Shown here: one piece after another, positions 1-13,329 of the stretch
How the letters are laid out: each line of letters begins with the position of its first letter
Position numbering within the stretch: position 1 is the stretch's first letter
NCBI GenBank assembly: GCA_944474755.1
Contig: OX104119.1
Coordinates: 992,001-1,056,000 of the forward strand
DNA length: 64,000 bases
From: Limnoperna fortunei
Lineage: Eukaryota; Mollusca; Bivalvia; Mytilida; Modiolidae
Direction: 5' to 3'
The notes under the pieces: generated by a model
The model's input: the letters and a program-made list of their open reading frames with translations, nothing else
Databases searched by the model: none
Told to the model about the DNA's origin: nothing
Program-made: the position numbers and the translations under genes

Positions 1-447
1 ATATCCTCTGTTACAATGGACTAATTATATGCTGGTGCCCCGTGTCCTGATATCAACTGTTACAATGGACTAATTATATGATGGTGCCTCGTAACCTGAT
101 ATCCTCTGTTACAATGGACTAATTATATGCTGGTGCCCCGTGTCCTGATATCAACTGTTACAATGGACTAATTATATGATGGTGCCTCGTATCCTGATAT
201 CCTCTGTTACAATGGACTAATTATATGCTGGTGCCCTGTGTCCTGATATCCTCTGTTACAATGGACTAATTATATGATGGTGCCTCGTATCCTGATATCC
301 TCTGTTACAATGGATTAATTATATGCTGGTGCCCCGTGTCCTGATATCAACTGTTACAATGGACTAATTATATGATGGTGCCTCGTATCCTGATATCCTC
401 TGTTACAATGGACTAATTATATGCTGGTGCCCTGTGTCCTGATATAC
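1..447. repeat. 49-bp satellite array, alternating A/B monomers (98-bp higher-order unit)
   Basis: Nine head-to-tail units of exactly 49 bp start at 1, 50, 99 and so on to 393. Two monomer types alternate. A carries GCTGGTGCCC with CGTGTCC. B carries GATGGTGCCTCG with TATCC. The motif following GATATC (CCTCTG or CAACTG) mostly follows the same alternation. The array runs off the left edge and ends near 447 at ACTAG. Confidence 0.93.
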
Positions 448-1632
448 TAGTTTACATTCTTGTTTGTTTATACTTAACGTTAAAATTATAAACCAAGCTT
501 ATGAAAAATCAATATTTAGTATCAAGTAATAATAATCTATATAAAGTGGAATGTTAGCTTTATAACTGGTAAAATTTACTGTTAATTCCTCTTGAATTAA
601 ATGTAACGCCACATAAAAGCCGTTTAGAGGAAACATAAGTAAATTTGTGTCTACTAATTTGTTATCAATGTTTTCTTCTCAACTTGGATACGCTAGTATT
701 TCCTCTGTTTATTTTGTTTCTAATGTTATCCAAGGACATCACTTCAAATACACAATACTTCCTTGTTATTTACTTACGGGTTTATTTATCCACTTGACTG
801 CTTTCATACGTTTTAACAATTCCGTACTCTTTAAGATATCATATCATCTGTCGTTGTTATCTGTTACGTAAGAGCAATCTCTTCATATATTGTTTAATGA
901 TTAAAACAATTTTATATTTATCTTATAACGGGTATTTCCAATAATAATTAATCAATCTGTCTGAAGTTCTCGGCAAACGGTGTAAGAGGGGGTCATGATT
1001 GGGCTCCTCCTAGATGTTAGAAAAATTGTTTTAAATTGGTACAACTTTGAGCAATTCTAGCGCGTTCTGAACTACGTTTGATAAATATGATATTTCATAA
1101 ATGACAGGCTGTCGTCTGCATCCTGTGATATTGAAGTAAAAACAATACATTTGGCAAACATTTAACATTTATCTTAATTTTGATTGGCCCAGGGTATCAT
1201 GAAAAGTATTATGCAGACAGTGAGTTAATACTGATATAAAAGTTTTGACTTTAGAATATTTATCACTTTTCAGTGGTTAAAAATAGAATTCAACAATGGA
1301 GAAATAAGCATTAATTTGATTGGCTGAATTATAAACATCAGCCAATCAAAATCATTGTTTTAAACATTCTTTTTGTGGACATTGGCTCAAAATGGCTGAC
1401 GAGCAGCAGACAAGTTCTGCAACTGTCAATGAACAGGAACTGTTTTTGCCAATTTTTCATAATTGCTCTAAAATTACTATAAATTTTAATTGGAAAATGT
1501 GAATATTTCAATTTAAAATGTGATAGCCTACTGTTGTTATTTTGAAATAAATTTTTATTGTTATCCTTTTTCATAAAAGACTTACAGTGTAAAAGTAAAA
1601 ATAGTCATATAATAAAACATTCATCGACTTTT
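448..1632. other. AT-rich intergenic, no gene seen
   Basis: Low-complexity AT-rich sequence. A 74-codon frame at 647-871 has no family signature and no splice or codon support. CATCAGCCAATCAAAAT near 1337-1353 resembles a CCAAT context but has no gene beside it. Confidence 0.5.
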
Positions 1633-1752
1633 ATATAGGTTAATACCTGGTTTTATCAATTTTTTTAACACTCAAAAATAATATCCACACTCGCCGTTGG
1701 CTCGGTGGATATAAATTTTTCAGTGTTGATAAAGCCATGTATTAACCTATAT
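1633..1752. mobile_element. MITE-like palindromic element
   Basis: About 48-bp imperfect inverted arms. The left arm starts ATATAGGTTAATACCTGG; the reverse complement of the right arm starts ATATAGGTTAATACATGG. Inner arm ends are AATATCCAC and GTGGATAT. The loop is GC-richer (ACTCGCCGTTGGCTC). No coding capacity, which is typical of a foldback MITE. Confidence 0.75.
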
Positions 1753-1973
1753 CAGAGTCAATAAATGTATAGTCATATATATTTTGATTGTCAGTAAGAT
1801 GACAATAATTGTGTTAAATGGAGGGAGGGCTCGATAGCACCCAAAGCACCGCCATTCCGACGGCCACGAACAAATTACATTAGTGGACTATAATTAAGTG
1901 CTTTATATACCTATAAAACTTCCATAATTTGTCAGTCAAAATTAATTGCATTGTGTTTTTATCATGGATAAGT

Positions 1974-4900
1974 CATAATATGGAGTATGCATTGCCAAAA
2001 TGCGAGCACAGACAAATATGTTTTTTTTCTAACTTTAACCAATAATTCCTTGTTTTACTTTGTTCCTTAATTTTGCGAGTACCTTACTTCACTATTTCAT
2101 TACATGTAGTTATAGCGTCAACAAGAAGTAACTACCTAAGTAAAATAGATGCCAACAATTCATTAAACTATTTATTTAGTCATAACACTGTAATGAACAT
2201 TTAGAATAGTTCCATTTCACTCCTGTTTCCCAAAATACCATTGGAACTCTTAACGAGGAAAATTGTATCTTAAAACACGCACATATTGCACAATGTTGTG
2301 AAATTGGTTTGTAAAACAGGGTCAGTGAGGTTCATGATGGACAATATATCCTTATTTGTAAAGTTGCACCCCCCCCCCCCAAGTAATTTCTAAATTGTAT
2401 CTAGGAAGTAAAAAATTCTGGTAAGTAGCATATGCCTCTAGAGCATACAGAACATACAACATTTTTCGGACATACTTTCCGCAACCCCCCCCCCCCCCCA
2501 TTTCAGAAGACAGAATATTTCATTAACTTTTGTTAAGAGTTATCCCGCCTTGGTCAGTGTTACTATCCTTCCCATTACCCCTACTTGGAACCCCCTTTTT
2601 AACAACCGATGAAAATTAAGGGCCATGAACAAAAATAGTCAGGTTGACACAGTTTGCATTGGCGGAAAATATTCAAAATGTGTTCTATTCCGATATTCTA
2701 GAAATTTGTCAGTTAACAGCTGCATAATTCGATAAATAATTATGTGATTAGAATGTGTTCTATGGGAAAATAACATATTGGTAAGGATTAGTTTAATTGT
2801 ATGGATCCGTTATAGTTACTTATGTTTTATGTTGGTGGAATAATGTGCCATTTGTGCCTTATACTCATGTAGCAGCTGGGTCTAGTAATAACAAGTGATT
2901 CGGTACTATGTTTCCAAATGTTTATTATAGTTCTGTAATAACACTAAGTGTATAATTGAGATAACATAATATATTAGTTTCAATATTCTTACAAGCGTAT
3001 AAAACTAAAGCATTACACAAGGTTTAGTCAATGTAATTGAAATGTATTCGAATAACAAAAAGGTACAATGTCAGATTTAACAATGCAAAATCATTATTAC
3101 ATGTACTGTTTGTATACCAATGAAATAGTATAGGTGTGTGTGATATTATTCTCTTTCAATTGTATGCAAATTGAATAATATACATTATTACTAAGATCAA
3201 ATCTATGATCTATCAATCGAACCTCATTAAATACATTACAAAATGATAAAATTATAAAACATTCTTACCACTTGTGGAGTGAACTAATCTGGAATGATTA
3301 ATCCAGGCACCTCTCACAGTGTTACAGAAAAATATATACGAGTCCTGAAACAAATATACAACTTATAAATATCGGACTCATAAATAATAAATATTAAATA
3401 TGGTATTGGACGATTAACATCTTGCATCAATTTTAACCCAAGATATTATTGTTTTCAGTAAAACACATTTAAAATGGATCACTATTACTACTACGGATAC
3501 ATACTTTTAATGTACCATTTCTATGCACAAAGAGCTAAGTACGATTATATTACATGTTACTGAAAAATACCTGCTTGCCTAATAAAATTTAGCGGCAAAT
3601 AAATATATCATTTATGCGTATCTTTCATACAAATATTAATCTAAAGAACATGCAAACTAGATGTTTCGAGAAGGATAGTAATTTACTCAATCTTCTGTTA
3701 TTTGTGTAAAATATCGTATTAAAAGAAGTGAAAATAACTTACTTCGTCTGTCAATATCGTATATTGATAATTATAGTCAGTAAATCTAACGAAGTAACAA
3801 AAAAAAACAACTAGCCAGGTAAATCTACATCTTATCTATCGCTATCCTGCCCCAATTCTGCTTTGTCTTGAACAAAGAACTCACCAAACTCGCGCCAAAC
3901 TAACAATGACCAATCGAAATCAACAAGTAATTAATACTTATGAATATTCAATATATTTTCAAAAAAAGAAATATAGTCTCTTCAAATAAAATATAACTCT
4001 TACAATATATAATTTAGATAATTTTATTAATTATGTTCAGGTTATAAATGAAACATTTATAAATAATAACAATATTTTGAATACACAAAAATTCCCACTA
4101 CTACACTCAGATGTTTTAGATTTTTGTCAGTGAAGAATTTCATAAAAAAACATGTGATAAGAAAGTGTTCTATGGAGCAATAAGATATTGTAAGGATTCG
4201 TTTGTTTTCGTGGATCAGTTCCAGTTACAGTTGGATGTTTTTCATGGTTTTATGTTGTCGGAAATAGTGTGTCATTAGGGAATATTATACTACAGTAAGT
4301 GTTACAGTTTTAGTTTACTGTTATTCATGTTGATCTACTGTACAGTTTGTTGTATTGTTCGTATTTAATAACGCATAAATACAGTTTGGTTAGCTATATT
4401 GCATTTTATTAAATTCAATTAACGAATTGAAAACCGGACCTGTCGCTGTGTAATGTGATGGTGTTTTTGCCAATTTTTATTTGGTCCACCAAATAAAAAA
4501 AAATTGGAACGAATACAGTACGGTTCCGGATCCGCTATTGTATTATAACTGGCATTTAGAGTTGAACAAAGTAAGTGTAGTTTTTAAAAAATTGTATGGC
4601 TACAAAATATTTTCTTATTTGGCGGAGTATCGCGAAAATGTTGAGACAAATTTAAGTTAGGGGTCCAATAACTCTTCACAGTCTAGTTTGATATGTGTTG
4701 TATTTTTCTGATTTTGCAGACCATATTATAAATAAGTCATTGTAGCATACTTTAAATAACGGCTAAGGACGTAAAGAAATAAATTTAAAACATTAAATAA
4801 CCTTCTTTGGACTTAAAAAGGTACGAATAAGCAGCTTGTTATTCTTGAACCATTTTGTGCCCCACGTAATAAACGGGTGATTGCGTGATAAATTATATAT

Positions 4901-5712
4901 TGAAGAAATACATTGGGGAAAAGTTAGTTTTTCCTTACTTCTTATGCACATAAGAGGTTTTATGTGTTAGTCACTGTTTTATAAAATTAAATAATTCATA
5001 ATCTTATCAAAATTGTGAAATTAGCAGAAAGAAATTGATGTCAATTTACCAAACGAAAATCAGTAAGCGTATGAGACGTAGTCGATGCATAATTTTGAGA
5101 CATATACTATATATTTGGTGGAGAATGAAGAATTTACTCTAATTATGACAAAAATTGTTCGAAACATTATTTTGTACAAATTTAAAAAGTGCGTTAAAAT
5201 GTATGAAAATTCCTCGTTGTGTATTGTAAAGGGGTAGTATTATAACGCTACTTTATTTTTTAAAATAAATCAAGAAGGCAAACAGCTTGCAACAACATGT
5301 TTTTGTTTAAAACACAATATTATTTTAATTGCCATATAATTCTAAATTTTTACTTTATAATGTTAACACCACATTTAATACTTGTCGTTACCGAACACCC
5401 TATGACAGTGCCTATAAAAGTCCAGTGGTCACACGACGTCTTTCTTTGTAATGGTGACGTCACATGAAATGTCTTCAGTTTTTAAAGATCGATTTAGAAA
5501 TTCCAACAAATAGTATGCAATTTTTGTTGTTATCTAAAAAAAATATAATATTTACTTTTTATCGATGTCAACCTTAAGTCTTTCTTTATAATTAATTTTT
5601 GCCCTTCTTCATTCACTTTGTTACAGTTTTTAGACGGTATCAACGTCCGGGCGAAGAAAAGCATTAAACAGATTTTGATCACGTGACACGTAATTGCCGT
5701 AGAGCTCAAAGC
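1974..5712. repeat. Segmental duplication, copy 1
   Basis: Aligns by eye with 7636-10541 in the same orientation. Shared landmarks include GCATTGCCAAAATGCGAGCA, the GCTTTAATCATGATA-poor AT blocks, CAGTTTGCATTGGCGGAAAA, a TGACGTCA palindrome near 5454 and the terminal GATCACGTGACACGTAATTG. Many substitutions and small indels show an old event. Poly-C tracts at about 2368-2380 and 2484-2499 occur only in this copy. No gene recognised. Confidence 0.85.
2864..4104. other. ~1.24-kb segment present only in duplication copy 1
   Basis: Copy 2 runs directly from CATACTCA to GATGTTTTAGATTTTTGTCA. Copy 1 has about 1.24 kb in between. The segment is AT-rich with no open frame or terminal repeat that I can see. 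It is an insertion here or a deletion in copy 2. Confidence 0.65.
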
Positions 5713-7250
5713 AATACCTACACATACTAAATGATAAGTAAAAAAGTTAAACCTACAAATATTATCATATTTGTGTCAAGTTAAACATTGTTTATGCAAA
5801 GTTTAAGCAAATAATTGTGAAAAGCATTTTGCCATCGTCACTGTAATCCTACTATACTATTATCTTTGAACTCGAGCTCCATGACCACTCATAACAGAAT
5901 AGTAAACAATAATTAGACAACAGAATGATAATGTTCATGTTAACAATTGAACAAGAAACAGTTTATGTTTTGCTGAATTTTGATTACGGACTCTTTAGTG
6001 AAATGTAAAAAGACACTATAACACAAAGATTTCAGTTATTTATGACATCACAGTACTGCATAATCAACTTTTCAGTTGTTCCTCAGGCATTAATCAATTA
6101 CCAATCACTTGTAGAATAACAATTTAAATATAAGCACCAGGGAACCTCCAAACACTAAGTTACATCATTATCTATATACTGAGAGAATGCTTCGATGACT
6201 AGGTAACATAATTGATTAGACGGGGTATAAAGAGGCTTGTGGTGAAGATATACTTATTAGTTAGCTCCAACTATCGAACCATGTCGTGTCAACACTGTGG
6301 TGGTGAGTTCTCGACCAACTTCAACCTTAATTGACAAAAATTGTCAGTTGTTTTGTCGAAGGTAATGGTTCAAACAGGGTACACTGACTTCAGCTTCCTT
6401 CCTTGATAAAACCTTTACTTGAAAGTGGCATTAAACGCCATCTAACATTGTATGTGTAGATAAGGACGCAAGAGTATTACTACAAAGAGATTATGGCTTT
6501 CAATTGAGACTGAATAAGTTCAAAGGAAAATAACATTAAAACAGGTGTTCCCTTCCGCTAAACACATTATGAAAAACATGTTTGCGAAAAACTCGGAATT
6601 ATAGCTTATTTCAACTTGCCGGTTTGCTTTATTCACAATCGACAATCAAATAATCTTCCTCCGCCCAGGTGGAGAATAGTGAAGACCCGCTCATTGGGGA
6701 GTTTGTCAGGTCATAAAACAGAAAGCCTGTCCTCGGAACGCCCATACCAAATACTCATTACTTTTCTAGTGGCAGTCAAAATTGTGTGTGTTCCATTGTC
6801 CCTATTCCTTTCCTCTGATATATTTTATTAACTTGTTCTTGGTACATTGAGTAATTAACACACACTCACTTCTCATCCATAACTAATTCCTAATTCGTCA
6901 TTTTATTTGCAGACAGCTCTAAAAGAAGAAAGATATATTCGAGGCATGTCATATTTGACCGGTTATCTACTAGGAAAGAGGTAACACAATACAAGTTCAA
7001 TTATGTGTCATAGTCTTATCATAAAGAATGTGTTACTGGCGTAAACTTCAATAATAAAAGACTTATTTTTTTAATTTTATTATATTTAGCTAAAAATTTG
7101 TTAAATGTTTCCTGAGTACAAGACCATATCAGGTACATGTGAAATAAAACAATAAAATTTCAAACTTTTAGACAAATATCGTATTGTTCAGAATATCTTT
7201 TTATTTTTTATTTTGCATATTAAAGTTTGCATTAAAAGTTATATAAATAT
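5713..7250. other. AT-rich spacer with an old SINE remnant
   Basis: No gene. Positions about 6221-6450 look like a decayed tRNA-headed SINE. Matching pieces are TGTCAACACTG, then CTTAATTGACAAAAATTGTCAG, and a tail AAAGTGGCATTAAACGCCAT, in the order seen in the fresh copies at 27272 and 45580. Confidence 0.55.
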
Positions 7251-7410
7251 AGGATCTTACATTGGTACGAGTGGATTATCGGATTTCTCCAATCGAGATA
7301 GTTAAATTATGGAATTTTAAGTCCGAGCCTTGGGGAGGACTTAAATTTCCATAATTTAACTATCGAGATTGGAGAAATCCGATAATCCAAGAGTACTAAT
7401 GTAAGATTCT
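7251..7410. mobile_element. Long hairpin / foldback element, 74-bp arms
   Basis: Left arm 7251-7324 and right arm 7337-7410 are inverted repeats with about 7 mismatches in 74, separated by a 12-base loop (GAGCCTTGGGGA). Arms include GGATTATCGGATTTCTCCAA and AGTTAAATTATGGAA. No coding capacity. Confidence 0.9.
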
Positions 7411-7635
7411 GTTTCTCTAACTTTAAAAAGTAGTAAATTTGCGAAACGAAGTACAAATTCTCCCAACCCCAATTTTACGTTCATGACGTGAATACGCGGT
7501 AAATTGAAGGTGTTTTGTTTATGACGTCATGAGTTCTTATTGTGACGTTATTATTTTTAACCAATCAAATGCTGAGAACAACAAATTCACTAGTGACGAG
7601 AAATATTTTTTCCACACCGGTCAAGCGGTTGAAAT

Positions 7636-10541
7636 AATATGTAGTAGGCATTGCCAAAATGCGAGCACAGACAAATATGTTTTTCTAACTTTTACACATA
7701 ATTCCTTGTTTTACTTTGTTCCTTAATTTTGTGAGGACCTAATACTAAATTTTGATGTATTTTGGTTATTGTTTTTGCGTGACAAATGAAAACTGCTTAC
7801 CGCGTATGGTCCAGATTACGCTCATTTTGTAGAATAATAACTGTGTAAATTGAATTCATCACTTTATTTTCCAGTTATTTAGCGTTTTGAAATGTGGCGT
7901 ATTTTTCAATGTGATAGAGCAATTTTCTATAGTAAAGCTTGACCTAAATTACAACGGAAGTGTATGTTTGGAAGAGTCTATTGTCGTATGTTCGAAATCT
8001 TTCGGGTAATATCGTCTGCAGTTAAGGCGGACAAATCCTTGCGGTTTGTCTGAATACCACTGAACGTTACGAAAGCAGACGATCTTTTTGAAAACAACGC
8101 GAGGTCCCTGTAGAAATTCAAATGGCTGACTTCCTATTAAAATTCCCGTAGCAAATGCCAAGGACGATTTGGAACATGTCAACAACAAAGGCATAATATA
8201 TAAAATATGGACTTGTTATTGTGTAGAAATGTTTTAAATTGGATAACACTACAAAGGTACAATATGGAATAATAAAAAATGCAAGCAAAACACCTAGCGC
8301 AGGGGGTGTAACATTTAGTACAATACACTATTTCACTACATGTAGTTATAGCGTCAACAATAAGTAACTAAGTCAAATAGATGCCAACAATTTATTTATC
8401 TATTTATTCAGTCATATTTTGTAATGAACATTAAGCATAGTTCCATTTATACAGATTTCACTCCTTCTTCCATTTCCGGACATACTATCCGAGCCCCTCC
8501 CATTTCAGAAGACAGAATTTCATTAACTTTTGTTAAGAGTTATCCCGCTTTGGTCAGTGTTACTATCCTTCTCATAACCCCTACTTGGAACCCCTTTTTA
8601 AACAACCAATGAAAATTAAGGGCCTTGACCTAAAAAAGTCAGGTTGACACAGTTTGCATTGGCGGAAAATATTCAAAATATGTTCTATTTCGATATTTTA
8701 GAAATTTGTCAGTTAACAGCTGCATAATTCGATAAATAATTATGTGATTAGAATGTGTTCTACGGGGAAATAACATATTGGTAAGGATTAGTTTGATTTT
8801 ATGGATCCGTTCCGTTACTTATGTTTTATGTTGGTGGAATAATTAATGTGTCATTTGTGCCTCATACTCAGATGTTTTAGATTTTTGTCAGTGAAGAAGT
8901 TCATAACATGATTAAAAAAACATGTGATAAGAAAGTGTTCTATGGAGCAATAACATTTTGTGAGGATTCTTTTGTTTTCGTGGATCAGTTCCAGTTACAG
9001 TTGGATGTTTCATGGTTTTATGTTGCCGGAAATATTATGTCATTAGGGAATATTATACTACAGTAAGTTTCTTTTTTCATGTTGATCTACTTTACAGTTT
9101 GTTGTATTTTTCGTATTAAATAACGCATATACAGTTTGGTCAGGTATATTGCATTTTATTAAATTGTTACAAATTGAAAACGGGACCTGTAGCTGTGTAA
9201 TGTGATGTTGTAGCTGCGGAACCGTAGCTTGTTATAATTTGGTCCACTACATTATACATAAAAAAATTGGTACGAATACAGTACGGTTCCGCAGTTGTAG
9301 TATGACTGTTAATGATTATGTATATTTAGAGTTGAACAAAGTAAATACATGTTATAGTGTAGTTTTCAAAAAAATTGTATGGCTAAAAAATATTTTATGA
9401 TTTGGCTAACTATCGCGAAAATATTGAGACAAATTTAAGTTAATTAGGGGTCCAGTAGAGCTCTTCGCAGTCTTGTTTGATAAGTGTTGTATTTTTCTGA
9501 TTTTGCAGTCCATATTATAATTATAATTAGCATACTTTAAATAACGGCTAAGGACATAAAGAAATAAATCTAAAACATGAAATAACCTTCTTCGGACTTA
9601 AAAAGGTACGAACTCGCAGCTTGTTATTCTTGTTCCGTTTTTGTGCCACAGGTAATAAACAGGTGATTACGTAATAAATCTTGAAGAAATAGATTGGGAA
9701 AAGTTAGTTTTTCTTTAATTTTTATGCACATAAGAATTTGTATGTGTTAGTCACTGCTTTATACAATTAAATAATTCATAATATTATTCTTACCAAAATT
9801 GTTGAATTAGCAGGAAAAAATTATGGTCAATTTACTTTTTATATATATTCTGTACCAAGCGAAAATCAGTAAGCGCATGAGCCGTAGTCGATGCATATAT
9901 AGAGACAAATACTATATATTTGGTAGATAATGAAGAATTTACTTTATTTATAACAAAATTGTTCGAAACATTATTTTGTACAAATGTCAAAAGTGCGTTG
10001 AAATGTATGAAAATTCCTCGTTGTGTAGTGTAAGGGGGTTGTATTATCACGCTACTTATTTTATAAAATAAATCAAGAAGGCAAACAGCTTGCAACTAAA
10101 TTTTTGTTTGGAACACAATATTATTTTAATTTCCATCAAATTCTAAATTTTTAATTTATAATGTTAAGACCACATTTAATACTTGTCGCTACCCTATGAC
10201 AGTGCCTCTAAATTCCAGTTGTCACGTGACGTCTTTCTTTGTAATGGTGACGTCACATGAAATGTCTTTGATTGTCAGTTTTTAAGGATCGATTTAGAGA
10301 TTCCAAAAAAATAGTATGAAATTTTTGTTGTTATCTTTAAATATAACATTTACTTTTTATCGATGTCAACTTTATTTTTAAGTCTTTCTTTAAAATTAAT
10401 GTCTGCCCTTCTTCATTCACTTTGTTCCAGTTTTTTGACGATATCACCTTCCGGACGAAAAAAAATCAATATCAGCATTAAGCAGATTTTGATCACGTGA
10501 TTTCATTTTGATCACGTGACACGTAATTGCCGTAGAGCTCA
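7636..10541. repeat. Segmental duplication, copy 2
   Basis: Second copy of the 1974-5712 segment, same direction. It has its own extra ~580 bp at about 7739-8320 between the GCATTGCC block and CACTATTTCACTACATGTAG. It lacks the 1.24-kb segment of copy 1. It ends at GATCACGTGACACGTAATTG with an extra GATCACGTGA just before. An 81-codon minus frame at 7949-8194 lies in the copy-2-only insert and has no recognisable family. Confidence 0.85.
9214..9294. mobile_element. 81-bp element with perfect 13-bp inverted ends
   Basis: CTGCGGAACCGTA at 9214-9226 is exactly inverted at 9282-9294 (TACGGTTCCGCAG). In duplication copy 1 only the right arm survives (ACGGTTCCG near 4522). It looks like a tiny MITE or a preserved palindrome. 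Confidence 0.5.
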
Positions 10542-12117
10542 CCGCTCTTCGCGGGCAGCTTCGCTGTCCGCTGCGAGCTGTGCTCGCTATTACGTCAAAA
10601 TTAGAGAAATAGATTTTCTGCATTTTATTCTAAACGATTTACAAATTTATATGAAAGTATAGAGGTAAGACGGCAAGAAATAATTGAATTTTTTTTTAAA
10701 TTTAAGAATGCTTTTATTATATCATCTATAGATGTTCTCAATTTTTCAGGATATACCAGAATTGAACAGATATCTAATTTAAAACGAATGAAAAACAGTA
10801 ATAGTTGTTGATAGAAATTATATGTCAATTATTGAACGAAAATAGTGGTCGAATTATAGATGCGTTAGTTCAATTTTATAGTTTTATTCCTTACCATTTC
10901 GTTGATTATAATCTTTCGACTTATGCAAATCCGCACTAAATCACCACACTTGCTCCATGTTATTATGAGCTCTTGGAACTTTTGGTTTCTTGAGTCATTC
11001 TTGTGGTCATATAAAACATACTATTTTGCGTTCGCTTTCATAATAAATAAGGTCTTTCCACGCGGCACATAGCATTGTATTCAGTTAATCGGAAGATTTA
11101 CTTGCCTCCTGTTGATCATAATATGTCTTAGTCGATACACATTGAATATTTGTTCTAATTGATAAAAGTAGGAAAAATACTGTTCCAGTGCACGTGATAT
11201 CTATTGAATACAATGACGGAATGTACGGAACAAGTCAAATATAATAGACGCTCCTTCCCACCTTACTGAACCTTTAACTGTAGAACATACTTTTATTAAA
11301 AAAAATCCACAGACGTTAAACATTCACTTCTTAACAATCAATACTTTAATCCAAACTAACCTTTCGTCCCCGATCCATAAAAACATGTTTACGCTTCTGC
11401 TTACCATTTCTATGCGGACATCATGGGATGATCTGAATAGGGAGAAAAGAATTTCGGATACTCGATTCCGTCATATCAACAAATAGTTCCGTATTCTGAG
11501 CATCAGAATCAGATGCACACCCGTCCCTCCGTCCGAATTGGGTGCATTGCTTTTTTCTGCAGTTTATATTTTCGTTGATTTTTTTGCACATATGCGGGAG
11601 TGACGGGCTAAAAGATAGATTGTTTAAAATTTCTCTGGTTTTCTATAACATTACTTTCAGTATTAGTGTTCAAAATTACAATAAAATATAAATAGATGTT
11701 TCGATTTAAACGATAGCTTATAATATGTTTTAAGAAACTAGTAACTGGTCTCTGGTTTTAATCATTGACAGCTTAGTACGCAATGTGGTAATGAGTACGA
11801 ATACAAAAGCTTTATGTTTACAACAAACATACAATATAACGATTTTTTTGCCGAACTGATCAAACAATAATAATCCTGTTCAACGTTACTTGATTTTATG
11901 AATAAATGTACTGTGCTGCAGTATGAGTTGCCATTAATTAAGTCTTTCCCACTACAGTGGAAATACTTTCTTACTTTTCTTTATCTATTATTATTTTTTC
12001 CTTTTTTCCGCCATCATTTGCAGAAAAAGTGTCGCAGCATACCCTTTTGATGCTCGGTGACATTTATCGGTTATACTGACAGATGACTCAGTTCTCCCTG
12101 AGAAACCGATCTATTTT
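10542..12117. other. Intergenic, no gene seen
   Basis: Begins with a short GC-rich hairpin (GCGGGCAGCTTCGCTGTCCG, 10557 onward) directly at the end of the duplication. The rest is AT-rich. A minus frame at 10625-10828 shows no signature. Confidence 0.5.
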
Positions 12118-13090
12118 TAACCGACTCTCAAAATCTTAAGTGTGAAAAATGTAGGCTGAACTAAGGCGATGATTTACCATGCACATTTTTATCCAATTAA
12201 CTTCCTGTAACGTATTCGCAACTCGTATTTTTTTTTGAAAACCGTAAGTCCTAGAGACTTGGGACCACCACCGTTGGTCTTAAATGACATATAACGTTTA
12301 AAAATGTCTAGGCCAAAGATCAAAAGTCAAGGTCAAAGGTCAAATTTGGTCTTCTTAGCACTATTTTTAAAAAAACCATAAAAGATAGAAGAAGACAGAA
12401 AAAAGGGAAAATACTCCTCCTATCAAGACCTTCATTTGATACGTATGGCCAAAAGCTGTGCGATGAACTGTTTACAGCTCTTGACTCATTTCGGTTAATC
12501 GGTGTTTTGCTTACAATTTGAAGGGGCCCCGGTGGCCTAGTGGTTAAGGTAGTTCGTCAACAATTGATCACGTGGTCTGTCAACACCGAATGTCACAGGT
12601 TTTCTCCGGGTTCTCCGACTTTCTCCGCAAATAAAAAACTGGACGCCATAATACAGCTGAAAAATTTGCTGAAAGTGGCGTTAAACACCATTGAAACAAA
12701 CAAACAAAACCTTACAATTTGAAAAGAGTTCACTATTATATACGGTGAAAATATTTAAAGAAATCAATAGGAAAAGAGCTTCAATTTGAGCCAAAGGTCA
12801 GGTCATACAATAGAAACAAGGTTTCTCTTTATAAAAGTCTTTTTTAGCTACTATATATTTTTTAGAATCAGGATGATATACTTTATTGAATTTTATCATT
12901 TCATGACCGGAAGTGACATTTTGTCCCTAGCAAAAGACATAACAATCCTTTACAACCATATGTATTTTACTTGAGACCCCTTTCTTCTCTTAAATAACTA
13001 TTGTTTATGACTCGAAGTGACACTTTGTGCTTAGCAACGACACAAAAGTCCATAGCATCACGTGGAAAGAAACTTCTCATTTGTTCTCAG
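12118..13090. repeat. Dispersed old repeat, paralogous to 16096-16700
   Basis: Shares blocks with 16096-16700. Both have CTCAAAATCT near the start, then runs of GGTCAAAGGTCA-like motifs, then AAGAGCTT(C/T)AATTTGAGCC. Interrupted by a SINE at 12523. No coding sequence. Confidence 0.55.
12523..12710 (+). mobile_element. tRNA-headed SINE, internally deleted
   Basis: Head GGTGGCCTAGTGGTTAAGG (A-box like), then TTGATCACGTGGTCTGTCAA, then a jump to TTTTCTCCGGGTTCTCCGAC. The B box is gone. The 3' part has AACTGGACGCCATAATACAG, GCTGAAAGTGGCGTTAAACA and an (AAAC)n tail. It is shorter than the ~265-bp full copies. Confidence 0.85.
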
Positions 13091-13329
13091 AGTAAATGAT
13101 ATTTTAATTCATTTTACATTGTGTTGCATTAATATTGTCATTTTGGTAATTTTTAACACCAGACCAGCAATTTGATTTAACTGTTTACAACATCCGTTAA
13201 ATAATTGTTAGATGGTTTTATTTATTTGTTAAATAAGACAACAGAAAATGAGTTAAATGCATTTTAGCTGACAACATTTTTATCAGATTATTCAACTGCA
13301 TCAGTTAGTAAGCAAAAGATAACACGTGT

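Noticed and set aside
5450..5466. TGACGTCA palindrome as a CRE-type promoter (also at 10247)
   Set aside because: It is present in both old duplicate copies with no adjacent gene or start signal. A single 8-mer is not evidence of a promoter.
6225..6310. TATA-like GTATAAAG followed by ATG and a GGTGAGTT donor, resembling a first exon
   Set aside because: The sequence aligns with the middle of the tRNA-headed SINE (TGTCAACACTG...TTAATTGACAA), so it is a decayed SINE.
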